Part shown: in pieces, positions 55,701-64,000 of the stretch
How positions within the stretch are numbered: the first letter of the stretch is position 1
Layout: every line of letters begins with the position of its first letter
Translations under genes and position numbers: made by a program
The notes under the pieces: model-generated
Databases searched by the model: none
What the model was told of the DNA's origin: nothing
What the model saw: the letters and a program-made list of their open reading frames with translations, nothing else
Assembly: GCA_964631945.1 (NCBI GenBank)
Contig: CAZWAY010000011.1
Location: forward strand, 36,195-100,194
Source: JABFRZ01 sp964631945
GTDB taxonomy: Bacteria > Planctomycetota > UBA1135 > GCA-002686595
Reading direction: 5' to 3'
Length of the DNA: 64,000 bases

Positions 55701-56269
55701 GGCGAGAGGTAGGCCAGCGAGCCCGCTTCGCCCTGCCGTTCGTCGGCGGGTTCGGTACGCGTTCCACGCGCCAGGCCGGCCCGCACGCGGCGCGCGAAGC
55801 CCAGGTCCAGCAACACCGCACAGCCCTCCTCGTCCAGGCGCGCGTTCTCGGGCTTCACGTCGCCGTGCACGAGCCCGTGCGCGTGCAGCGCGGCCAGGGC
55901 GCGCGCGAGGTCGGCCCCCAGGGCGCGCACGCGCGGCTCGGGCAGCGGTCCGTCCTGCTCCAGCACCTCGCGCAGCGTGCGTCCGGGCACGTACTGCAGC
56001 AGCAGATAGGGCCGGCCTGCGCGCTCGCCGTGGTGCAGCACGCGCACCAGCGAAGGCGCGTGCACCTCGGCCGCGGCCGCGGCCTCGGCGCGGAAGGCAA
56101 CCCGCGCCGAGGGCTCGTGCTCGGGCGCGGTCGCCAGCGTCTTGAGGGCGAGCTCGGCGCCCACCGGCAGGCCGGCGAAGGCCTCGGTCAAGCGCACCAG
56201 CTCGACCTTGCCGGTGGCGCCGCTGCCCAGCGGGCGCAGGACGTCGAAGCGGGGCTCGGTGCTCGTCAT
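52718..56269 (-). CDS. serine/threonine protein kinase with ATPase and TPR domains
   Basis: 1183 residues. Residues about 8-270 are an eukaryotic-like kinase: LGSGATGKVELV loop, ELALKTL (ATP Lys), LVHGDVKPENARL (catalytic Asp, but H-G-D not H-R-D) and LLDLGFARR (D-L-G). Residues about 330-620 resemble an AAA/STAND ATPase (VVWLVGPEGSGKWRLM, RPVLVFLDDLQQAG); the Walker A Ser/Thr after Lys is Trp, so nucleotide binding is doubtful. The remaining 550 residues are helical tetratricopeptide-like repeats. This is the PknK/MalT-like signalling layout, where TPRs sense a partner. An ATG five codons upstream is an alternative start. No DNA-binding domain was recognised. Confidence 0.85.
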   Translation of the reverse strand: MTSTEPRFDVLRPLGSGATGKVELVRLTEAFAGLPVGAELALKTLATAPEHEPSARVAFRAEAAAAAEVHAPSLVRVLHHGERAGRPYLLLQYVPGRTLREVLEQDGPLPEPRVRALGADLARALAALHAHGLVHGDVKPENARLDEEGCAVLLDLGFARRVRAGLARGTRTEPADERQGEAGSLAYLSPERVRGEPGGPAADVFALGVVLYELATGHHPFGSKSSKARLLGRASTSGAIQRRSIELPGADELLAAIDAARFLPPSRREPSLSPFLDRLLAAALARAAAERPSADELVLRLVEGERGDWWRARNDPARAEAGPESDDTATWPLVGRETELTQLSELYDGLLHASPARAAVVWLVGPEGSGKWRLMTGFAAAVRGGPAPPLLLDARWSEADEGRPAGAVLMLLNRWLGLASGRAPLLRESARLGELVGAAGARPLLAALDPKSAGSIDRSIPAELARWLAKLAEQRPVLVFLDDLQQAGAVTLGALSSLLELLRGARVLFVLSLREDLPAAEPVQLARLRERLERGAPESGPRFRRLELPPLEESAVGALVARLFHDSAPLVRLTEVLWQKSRGNPGFLIEILRELEARGGVHPASDEDPRFVLTIPPDELPMPRSLDRLIQQRVAALEPDERTWLERLSVVGGRLTPEFLLAAFPPTRRGEIDDVLARLVRKGWLVPAADRYRFERQALREALYRSIAAPRRRRLHAAAARVLGTDPDDLEQAYQRAFHLQAADEHAELLECVRAILAPLRRRASALRLATLARWALEALEHLPELEGRGELRLEFLEDAADAADRLGRREDQRVLLDHLANFELDPERQPAAAARLYLLHARYAAGTGQFGLARGWLKTAVGMAERSKDRWLHSQALRRLAQVQAQVGEFGAARTLARNALRKAVGENQEALAHLALAHVDVLEDEIEDALAEVEAALAALKKTREPRAGVLAYAELLRGRLWRSAGLPRKSLEAIQRALVLARRAGERRLEAEALARRGGLLLDLDRPRQAKAELTDALFLADEIEDRRGQVLSMLWLGLLEAEQGDARASATLARALELAREIAFYRAEALGLALSARLRHARGDVAEAAREGERAYELLARHGAELTDRVVIAGTRSFLLRAAEREREAERVREELEKRMRASRRRIRDPELRAAQRAYGERLLAAVLAPEGPIFPRRA

Positions 56270-56343
56270 CGAATCGACTATCATCCCGCGCGCGCGCGCC
56301 CGCGTCACCTCCCCGCATCCGCCGCTCGCCCGCCGTGCCCAGA

Positions 56344-57765
<1,422 letters not shown>

Positions 57766-57844
57766 CGGCCGGGCAGGGAAAACATCGCGGGGCGGCCGCC
57801 GCGCGCAGCCACCGGGGTAGCCTTGGTGCCCCAGGGAGGTTCCC

Positions 57845-60310
57845 ATGCCGGTCCTTCAGGCTGTGCTGTGCTTGGCGTCGTTCCTGCCGGCCCAGGTCAC
57901 GCGCCCGGCGAGCGCGACCGAGGTCCCCGATCCGCGCGTGCTGCTCTTCGATGACCCGCACGAGCTCTTGCCGCGCAGCCCGCTGCCGCTCACGTCCGTG
58001 GCGGCCGGCGACGTCGATGCCGACGGGGACGTGGACCTCTTCTTCTGCGGCGGCGAGGCGTTCAGCGGCTCGGTGGGCAAGCCGCGCGTCTGTCTCAACG
58101 ACGGCGACGGGCGTTTCCACGCGCGCGTGGTGGCCGGTCCGGCCGAAGTGTCCGCCAGGGCCGAGCTGGTCGATCTCGACTCGGACTCGGACCTCGACTG
58201 CCTGGCCGGTAGCCGCACGTACTTCAACGACGGCGCCGGGAACTTCGCGCTCGATCCCGTGCCGCACGGGCTCTCCCAGGACCGCGTCGTGGTGGATCTC
58301 TCCGGCGACGGCTTCGCGGACGTCGCGGCCACGAACCGACAGCTGCGCTTGAACGACGGCACCGGCCACTTCGTGGCGGCGCCGGCCAATCTGCCGGCCG
58401 GCCCGGCGGCCTCCCGCATCAGCGCCGGCGACGTCGACGGCGACCTCGACCTGGACCTGCTGTTGACGGGCGGGAGCTCTCCGTGCCTGTACCGCAACGA
58501 CGGGGGCGCGCTTTTCACCGACGTGTCGGCTCAGCTTCCGCCCGTCGCCAACTCCGGCCTGCAGCTCGTGGACGTGGACGGCGATCTCGATTTCGACGCG
58601 CTCGGTGGCACGGCCTTGTTCCTGAACGGCGGGGCCGGGACCTTCACGAATGCGAGCGGCCAGCTGCCGGGCTCGATCTCCTCGGCGGGGACGATCCTGG
58701 ACGTGGACTCGGACGGGGACGTGGACATCGTCTTCGCGAACCTGCTCTGGAAGAACGACGGCACGGGTGTGTTCACCAGCTTCCCCGTGCAGTTGCCGGG
58801 TGGAGTACGCGTCAGCGCGGACGCCGACTCGGACGGAGACGCGGACCTGTGCTCGATCCACGCGGGTCTCACCGACGATTTCAGCAGCACGTTCTCCAGG
58901 ATCGAGCTCGTCCTGAACGACGGCTCGGGAACCTTCGCGCTGGCCTCCCAATGGACCCAGGAGCTCGCCACGCAGACCTACACCGACGCGAACGAGGTGG
59001 CGACCTGCGGCGCACTCTTCGATCTGGACGGCGACGGCGACCTCGATGTCGCGACCGGCCGTGCCGAGGTGAGCCTGTTCGACGACGGCCACTGGGTGCT
59101 GGCCTGGCACGCGAACGACGGCGACGGACGCTTCGTGGACCAGGCCCAGGCCTTCCCGAACTGGTTCACGCTGCCGACATGCATGCGGGCGGGGGATCTC
59201 GACGGCGATGGGGACGGCGACCTCGTGATCGGTGGATTCGACAACCTGGACGGCTCCGGGGGCGGGGTCAGCGCGCTCCTCGGGAGCTCGGGCTCGTTCG
59301 TGCTGAGGCACGCAGCCGGGGGAGACACGGCCGATCTCGAGCTCGGCGACGCCGATGGGGACGGAGACCTCGACGTGGTCTTCTGCGGTCTCGCCCCGAC
59401 CGGCCAGGCACCGGAGGGGCTCCAGCTGCTGCAGGCCGGCGGGACGTTCTCGAGCGACCCGACCTTCCCGGCCCTCGCGCTGGACGCGACCGACGTCACC
59501 TGGGCGGACGTCGACCGCGACGGCGATCTGGACGTGCTCTTCGCGGGCAGCTCGCCACGTCTCCTCCTGAACCAACCCGTCGGCTGGTCGGACGCGAGCT
59601 TCCAGCTCGGCTTCGGCGCGGCGGAGAGCATCGCGGCCGGCGACGTGGACGGAGACCTCTATCCCGATCTGCTGGTCGTCGACGGCAGCGCGGCGCGCCT
59701 GTACACGAACAGCGCCGGGTCCTTCCCGGCCGGCGAGACGCTCGCCGCCCTCGTTCCCGCGCCGACGCGTGCGCGTCTCGTCGACCTGGACGCCGACGGC
59801 GACCTCGACGGACTCGTCTTCCGCCAGACCTTCCCCGAGACGACGGCCAGGGCCTACGAGAACCGCTCCCACCACCTGCGCCCGGGAGCGTGGGCCTTGC
59901 CCCAGTTCTCGCTCGACCAGGCCGCGTTCGGCGACGTGGACTTCGATCGCGACCTCGACGTGCTCTCGAAGGGGCGGCTGTTCTCGAACCTCACGCGCCA
60001 CCTGTGCTGGCAGGCCCCGGCGAAGCTGGGGCGGACCCAGAGGCTCGCCCTGCGCGGCCCCGCGCGCTCGCCGTGGGTGCTGCGGTCCTCGCTGGTTCCC
60101 CTGTCCGGGCCGGGGCCGGGCGGCGTGCTGCTCGGCGCGCCGATCTCCACCGTGGCGAGCGGCGCGCTCGACTGGTTCGGCCACGGCTCGACCGGACTGG
60201 CCATCCCGAACGACCCGCTCCTGATCGGGGTCGAGGTCTACCTGCAGGCCGGCGTCGGGACGCCGATGCGCTTCACCAACCGCGAGACCTCGCTCGTGAG
60301 CGGCTTCTAA
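57845..60310 (+). CDS. secreted FG-GAP/VCBS repeat protein
   Basis: 821 residues with a GGGAGG SD. A weak signal peptide (MPVLQAVLCLASFLPAQ) leads. The body is a chain of FG-GAP/VCBS-type repeats with calcium-binding D-x-D-x-D-G-D-x-D loops, for example AAGDVDADGDVDLFFCGG and DVDSDGDVDIVFANL, repeated about every 55-60 residues, forming a beta-propeller like integrin alpha chains. No enzyme domain or anchor was recognised. The last 100 residues lose the Asp-rich pattern. Extracellular or surface binding is likely; ligand unknown. It is convergent with rbfA, 26 bp away. Confidence 0.85.
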   Translation: MPVLQAVLCLASFLPAQVTRPASATEVPDPRVLLFDDPHELLPRSPLPLTSVAAGDVDADGDVDLFFCGGEAFSGSVGKPRVCLNDGDGRFHARVVAGPAEVSARAELVDLDSDSDLDCLAGSRTYFNDGAGNFALDPVPHGLSQDRVVVDLSGDGFADVAATNRQLRLNDGTGHFVAAPANLPAGPAASRISAGDVDGDLDLDLLLTGGSSPCLYRNDGGALFTDVSAQLPPVANSGLQLVDVDGDLDFDALGGTALFLNGGAGTFTNASGQLPGSISSAGTILDVDSDGDVDIVFANLLWKNDGTGVFTSFPVQLPGGVRVSADADSDGDADLCSIHAGLTDDFSSTFSRIELVLNDGSGTFALASQWTQELATQTYTDANEVATCGALFDLDGDGDLDVATGRAEVSLFDDGHWVLAWHANDGDGRFVDQAQAFPNWFTLPTCMRAGDLDGDGDGDLVIGGFDNLDGSGGGVSALLGSSGSFVLRHAAGGDTADLELGDADGDGDLDVVFCGLAPTGQAPEGLQLLQAGGTFSSDPTFPALALDATDVTWADVDRDGDLDVLFAGSSPRLLLNQPVGWSDASFQLGFGAAESIAAGDVDGDLYPDLLVVDGSAARLYTNSAGSFPAGETLAALVPAPTRARLVDLDADGDLDGLVFRQTFPETTARAYENRSHHLRPGAWALPQFSLDQAAFGDVDFDRDLDVLSKGRLFSNLTRHLCWQAPAKLGRTQRLALRGPARSPWVLRSSLVPLSGPGPGGVLLGAPISTVASGALDWFGHGSTGLAIPNDPLLIGVEVYLQAGVGTPMRFTNRETSLVSGF

Positions 60311-60336
60311 TCCCTAGTCCGCAGCATCGGCGCGCT

Positions 60337-60801
60337 TCACGGGTCGTCCTCGTCCTCGCGTGCCTGCAGGAAGTCGAGGTACTCGTGCTCGACTTCGGGT
60401 TCCTTCGGCGCGGGCGCGGGCAGCTCGGTGTGCGCGGCCGGGTTGATGGCGCGGTCGCGTTCGAGGGCCTCCTGGATCGTGTCGTGCATCCGGGCGGCGA
60501 GCTCGATCGAGTCGTCGTAGACCCAGCGCAGGGCCGGGATGCGGCGTGTCTTCAGCACGCGTCCGACCTGCTTCTTCACGAAGCCGGTGGCGTCCTCGAG
60601 CATGTGCGCGGTGCGGCTCTTCTCGCCCTCCGTGCCGTAGACCGAGTAGAAGATCTTGGCCGAGGACAGGTCGTCGGAGGCCTCGACGCGCGTGATCGTG
60701 ATGAAGGTCGCGCGCGGGTCGTTGAGCTCGAACTCGACGCAGTGCGCGACGCGCTCCTGGATGCGGGCCTCGACGCGGGCCTTGGAGCGGGGGTTGACCA
60801 C
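60337..60801 (-). CDS. rbfA: RbfA, 30S ribosome-binding factor A
   Basis: 154 residues from a GTG 18 bp after the infB stop. A KH-fold ribosome factor: RSKARVEARIQERVAHCVEF opening, DPRATFITITRVEASDDLSSAKIFYSV (RbfA signature, quoted in parts as ITRVEASDDLSSAKIFYSV), and RRIPALRWVYDDSIELAARM. RbfA is needed for maturation of the 16S rRNA 5' end and cold growth. The last 30 residues are acidic and extend beyond most homologues. It ends the nusA-infB-rbfA operon. Confidence 0.92.
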   Translation of the reverse strand: MVNPRSKARVEARIQERVAHCVEFELNDPRATFITITRVEASDDLSSAKIFYSVYGTEGEKSRTAHMLEDATGFVKKQVGRVLKTRRIPALRWVYDDSIELAARMHDTIQEALERDRAINPAAHTELPAPAPKEPEVEHEYLDFLQAREDEDDP

Positions 60802-60819
60802 GGGGCGCGCGCAGCGCCG

Positions 60820-63537
60820 CTAGAGCGTGCGCTTGACCTCGACCACCTTGAAGGCCTCGATCACGTCGCCTTCGCGCACGTCGTCGTAGTCCTTGAGCGT
60901 GATGCCGCACTCGAAGCCCTCGCGCACCTCGCGCACGTCGTCCTTCTCGCGCCGCAGCGAGCCCACGGCGCCGGTGTAGACCACGCTGGAGTCGCGCAGC
61001 AGGCGCGCCTGGCTGGAGCGGAACAGGCTCCCGTCCAGCACGAAGCAGCCCGAGATGTTGCCGAACTTCGAGGACTTGAACACGCGCCGCACCTCGGCGT
61101 GGCCGGTGATCTCCTCGCGCCGCTCGGGGGCCAGCTCGCCCTCCATCAGGCGCTTGATGTCCTCGAGCAGGTCGTAGAGCACCTCGTAGATCTTGATCTC
61201 GACCCCGCCGCGCTCGGCCATCTGGCGCACGCGCGAGTTGGCGCTGGTGTGGAAGGCCAGGATGCGCGCCTTGGAGGTGGTGGCCAGGTCGACGTCGCTC
61301 TCGGTCACCGCGCCCACGCCGGCGTGCAGCAGGTTGATCTGCATCTCGTCGTGCTGGAACTGCCCGACCTGGTGCTTCAGCACCTCGATCGAGCCCTGCT
61401 TGTCGGCCTTGACGATCAGGTTGATGGTCGGCTTCTCGGCGTCGGCCACGACCTCGAGGATGTTCTCGTGGCTGACCGTGCGGCGCTCGACCTGCGACAT
61501 CTGGCGGGCGTGGCGGGCGCGCTCGGTGGCCACCTCCTGGGCCGTCTCGAGCGCATCCACCACGTAGAAGCGGTCGCCCACGGTGGGCAGCTCGTTCAGA
61601 CCCGTGACCTCGACCGGCTGCGCGGGCCCGGCCGCGTCCAGCGCGCGACCGCGGTCGTCGTGGATCGAGCGCACGCGACCGTAGCCCGCGCCGGCCAGGA
61701 TCACGTCGCCCTTCTTGAGCGAGCCGTCCTGGATCAGGAGGTGCGCGATCTTGCCCTTGCCCTGCTGGATCTCGGCCTCCAGCACCAGGCCGGAGGCGGG
61801 GCCCTCGAAGTGCGCCTTGAGCTCGAGCACCTCACTCTCGAGGAACACGCGCTCGAGCAATTCCTCGGTGCCCGTGCCCTTCAGGCCCGAGACCTCCAGC
61901 ATGGCGGTCTGGCCGCCCCATTCCTCGGGCGTGAGCCCCAGCGCCGCCAGCTGGCTCTTCACGCGTTCGGGGTTGGCCTCGGCCTTGTCGATCTTGTTGA
62001 GCGCCACCACCACCAGGGCCTTGGCGGCGCGCGCGTGGTTGAGCGCTTCCTCGGTCTGCGGCATGACACCGTCGTCGGCCGCCACCACCAGCACGACGAT
62101 GTCGACCGCGTTCGCGCCGCGCGCGCGCATGGCCGTGAAGGCGGCGTGGCCGGGCGTGTCGACGATCGAGAGCGTGTGCCCGTGCTGGGTCGTGACCTGG
62201 TAGGCGCCGATGTGCTGGGTGATGCCGCCCGCCTCGGCGTCGGCGATGCGCGAGGCGCGGATCGTGTCGATCAGCGTGGTCTTGCCGTGGTCGACGTGGC
62301 CCAGGAAGGCCACGCAGGGCGCGCGCTTGGCGAGCTTGTCCTCGCCCACCGCCTTGCGGCTCTCGGTCAGCTGCTCGATCAGCTGGGCCTCGGCCGCGAT
62401 CTCGGTGTTGACCTCCAGCTCGGCTCCGAACTCCTCGGCCAGCAACATGGCCGTGTCGGTGTCGATGGTCGAGTTGATGTTGATGCCGAACCCGACCTGC
62501 TTCATGGCTTCCTGCAGGACCTGGTTCTCCTTGACCGCCAGCGCGTTGGCGAGCTTCTTGATCGTGATCGGGGTCTCGATCGAGATCACCCCGCCCGAGA
62601 GCGGGGAGGCCGGGCCCAGGGCGTCCCGGCGCGAATCCCCGCGGCGCCCGCCGGTGGCGGGCCCGGAGGTCGGACCGCGACGGCGGCGCAGGAAGCGGCC
62701 CTGTTCGCGGTCGCGCAGTTCCTGGGCGGTCATCGTGCCGCGGGTCGTGTCGCCGCGCACCACGCCGGCCTTGCGGTCGCGGCCCATGGTGGGCATCACC
62801 TCGGGCACGACGTCGTCCGAGGAACGCAGGCGGCGCGACTCGGGCCGAGCCGGTTGCTGGCGCGCGAACTGGGCGGGATCGATGAAGCCGACGACCTTGC
62901 CACTGCGGCGCTTGGCCGAGGGACGGACGATGTCGGTGTCGCTCTCGCCGGCCGCGGCCACGCTCGGGCCGACGTCCTCGACCGGGCTCGCATCGTCCGG
63001 GGGGGCCTCGCCGGCCGCGGCCGGGGCGGGCTCGTCGACTTGCGGCTCGGCCTCGGCGACCTCTTCCAGCGTCGGCGCGGGCGTGGGCTCGGGCTCGGGC
63101 GTCACCTCGATGCGCGCGGGCTCGGGGCGCTCGTGCCGGGCGTGCACGCGCGGCTCGGGCTCCGGCTCGGGTTCCTCCGCGCGGGGCGCGGGCGCGGGCG
63201 CGGCGGGGGGCTCGGGCGGCGGGGCCGGCGCGACGGGAGCCGCGCTCGGCGCGGCGGCGGCCTGCACCTCGCCCTCCTCGGCCGCTTCGTCGCCGGTCGG
63301 GATCTTGCGCTTGCGCTTGAGCTTGAGGCCGCCGACGTTCGTGACCTGGGCCGCGGACTCGCCCACGATCCCGTAGGCCTCGAGACGCGCCTGGATCTCG
63401 AGCACCTCGAAGTCGGACAGAGCCGTCATGTGGCTCTTGATCTGGGTGAAACCGAGATCGCGGAGCTTGGCCGCCAGCTCTTGGCCGGTCATGCCGATCT
63501 CCTTGGCGATGTCGTAGACCCGTTTCTTGGCGCTCAA
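60820..63537 (-). CDS. infB: translation initiation factor IF-2
   Basis: 905 residues from a TTG start; no in-frame ATG precedes MSAKKRVYDIAKEIGMTG, which is the expected IF-2 N-terminal helical domain. Residues about 70-250 are an Ala/Pro/Glu-rich linker. The GTPase domain has VAFLGHVDHGKTTLIDTIR (G1), GGITQHIGAY (G2), IVDTPGHAAF (G3) and ALNKIDKAEA (G4). Domains 3 and 4 end in KVVEVKRTL. IF-2 brings initiator tRNA to the 30S subunit. It sits between nusA and rbfA, the conserved bacterial order. A TTG start in this gene is uncommon and may keep its level in check. Confidence 0.95.
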   Translation of the reverse strand: MSAKKRVYDIAKEIGMTGQELAAKLRDLGFTQIKSHMTALSDFEVLEIQARLEAYGIVGESAAQVTNVGGLKLKRKRKIPTGDEAAEEGEVQAAAAPSAAPVAPAPPPEPPAAPAPAPRAEEPEPEPEPRVHARHERPEPARIEVTPEPEPTPAPTLEEVAEAEPQVDEPAPAAAGEAPPDDASPVEDVGPSVAAAGESDTDIVRPSAKRRSGKVVGFIDPAQFARQQPARPESRRLRSSDDVVPEVMPTMGRDRKAGVVRGDTTRGTMTAQELRDREQGRFLRRRRGPTSGPATGGRRGDSRRDALGPASPLSGGVISIETPITIKKLANALAVKENQVLQEAMKQVGFGININSTIDTDTAMLLAEEFGAELEVNTEIAAEAQLIEQLTESRKAVGEDKLAKRAPCVAFLGHVDHGKTTLIDTIRASRIADAEAGGITQHIGAYQVTTQHGHTLSIVDTPGHAAFTAMRARGANAVDIVVLVVAADDGVMPQTEEALNHARAAKALVVVALNKIDKAEANPERVKSQLAALGLTPEEWGGQTAMLEVSGLKGTGTEELLERVFLESEVLELKAHFEGPASGLVLEAEIQQGKGKIAHLLIQDGSLKKGDVILAGAGYGRVRSIHDDRGRALDAAGPAQPVEVTGLNELPTVGDRFYVVDALETAQEVATERARHARQMSQVERRTVSHENILEVVADAEKPTINLIVKADKQGSIEVLKHQVGQFQHDEMQINLLHAGVGAVTESDVDLATTSKARILAFHTSANSRVRQMAERGGVEIKIYEVLYDLLEDIKRLMEGELAPERREEITGHAEVRRVFKSSKFGNISGCFVLDGSLFRSSQARLLRDSSVVYTGAVGSLRREKDDVREVREGFECGITLKDYDDVREGDVIEAFKVVEVKRTL

Positions 63538-63588
63538 TTTCGAGTGGAGTGAGGACGTGGGGTGCGGAAGGGCGATCTGGGGCTGGCG

Positions 63589-64000
63589 TCAGTTGCGGGG
63601 CGCGTCCAGGGAGCCGGACGCCGCCGTTGGGACTTCGCTCTCCGGCTCGGACTCGTCGCCTTCGGCCGGTGGTTCGCCGCCCTCGCCGCCGGTCCCTTCC
63701 GGCCTGGCGAAGCCCTCGGCCTCGAATTCCTCGCGCGTCTTGATGTCGATGTCCCAGCCGCACAGGCGGCTGGCGAGGCGCACGTTCTGACCCTTCTTCC
63801 CGATGGCGAGCGACTGCTGGTCCTCGTCGACGACCACCACGACCGAGTGGTTGTCCACGTCGGCGTAGATGTTGTCGAGCTGGATCACGGCCGGCTTGAG
63901 GCCGTTCATGACCAGCTGCTCGAGCGAGTCGCTCCAGCGGATGATGTCGATGCGCTCGCCGCGCAGCTCGTCGATCACGGCCTTGATGCGCGAGCCGCGC
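63589..64000 (-). CDS. nusA: NusA, transcription factor (C-terminal part)
   Basis: The last 137 residues of NusA; the gene runs off the right edge. The sequence RGSRIKAVIDELRGERIDII and QQSLAIGKKGQNVRLASRL are the KH1/KH2 RNA-binding signatures. It ends in a Glu/Ser-rich tail (EGGEPPAEGDESEPES) without the acidic repeats found in some NusA proteins. NusA controls pausing and termination of RNA polymerase. First visible gene of the nusA-infB-rbfA operon; 51 bp separate it from infB. Confidence 0.92.
   Translation of the reverse strand, partial: RGSRIKAVIDELRGERIDIIRWSDSLEQLVMNGLKPAVIQLDNIYADVDNHSVVVVVDEDQQSLAIGKKGQNVRLASRLCGWDIDIKTREEFEAEGFARPEGTGGEGGEPPAEGDESEPESEVPTAASGSLDAPRN

Noticed and set aside
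58483..63552. Plus-strand frame of about 1690 codons opposite infB/rbfA and overlapping the FG-GAP gene
   Set aside because: Leucine/arginine/valine/aspartate-rich nonsense; the minus strand clearly encodes IF-2 and RbfA.

Overview
The window is 64 kb of very GC-rich bacterial DNA, coding on both strands at high density. Only one gap just exceeds 300 bp. I saw no rRNA, tRNA, insertion sequence, prophage or CRISPR array. The gene content suggests a Gram-negative-like member of the Planctomycetota or a close relative. It includes a Kdo-kinase-like protein, an outer-membrane porin-like barrel, many lipoproteins, sulfatase-fold enzymes, FG-GAP and propeller secreted proteins, and the futalosine menaquinone route. 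This placement rests on protein style and was not tested by phylogeny. TTG and GTG starts are frequent.

Layout. 1-5.7 kb: partial mqnA, a methyltransferase/RluA pair, a lipoprotein, a ParA-like ATPase coupled to a helix-hairpin-helix protein, and mqnE. 5.8-14.6 kb: a CPA1 antiporter, then a mostly co-directional set (glutamine-synthetase-like ligase, ATP-grasp ligase, large lipoprotein, PuuD-like amidotransferase, SDR) that looks like gamma-glutamyl amine metabolism. 14.7-17.7 kb: an intact VapB-like antitoxin with its operator, a VapC cut by an internal deletion, and a GHKL ATPase with an Ig-like domain. 18-26 kb: an aldehyde dehydrogenase, a secreted propeller, an OmpR/PhoB-type regulator, and a very large di-heme peroxidase preceded by four 11-bp-phased direct repeats resembling a double Pho box. 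26-30.4 kb: mqnC, a DUF2959 lipoprotein, a GntR regulator with two adjoining palindromes, and glyQS.

30.4-36.8 kb: a four-gene minus-strand cell-surface cluster (two sulfatase-fold enzymes lacking the formylglycine cysteine, a GT2 glycosyltransferase, a UDP-galactopyranose-mutase-like flavoprotein). 37-43 kb: a divergent RNase HII-like protein with lgt, a short bacterial Pus10-like tRNA pseudouridine synthase, a FabZ-like dehydratase, a transsulfuration enzyme and a regulatory-domain membrane protein. 43.6-49.3 kb: a membrane-anchored alkaline-phosphatase-fold enzyme, MgtC, a KptA homologue with a long arginine/glutamate-rich tail, and the Kdo-kinase-like protein. 49.4-52.8 kb: a tightly coupled apbE-porin-FMN-binding-membrane-protein operon that looks like a periplasmic flavin electron-transfer module. 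52.7-64 kb: a kinase-ATPase-TPR regulator, cysS, an FG-GAP protein, and the canonical nusA-infB-rbfA operon running off the right edge.

Points most worth following: (i) the Pus10-like protein and the KptA homologue both end in a Phe-Gly-(Thr/Ala)-Gly-Leu carboxyl terminus, which may be a shared docking tag on RNA-processing enzymes; (ii) the Pho-box-like array beside a regulator with an atypical receiver; (iii) the ApbE flavin module; (iv) the ParA/HhH pair.
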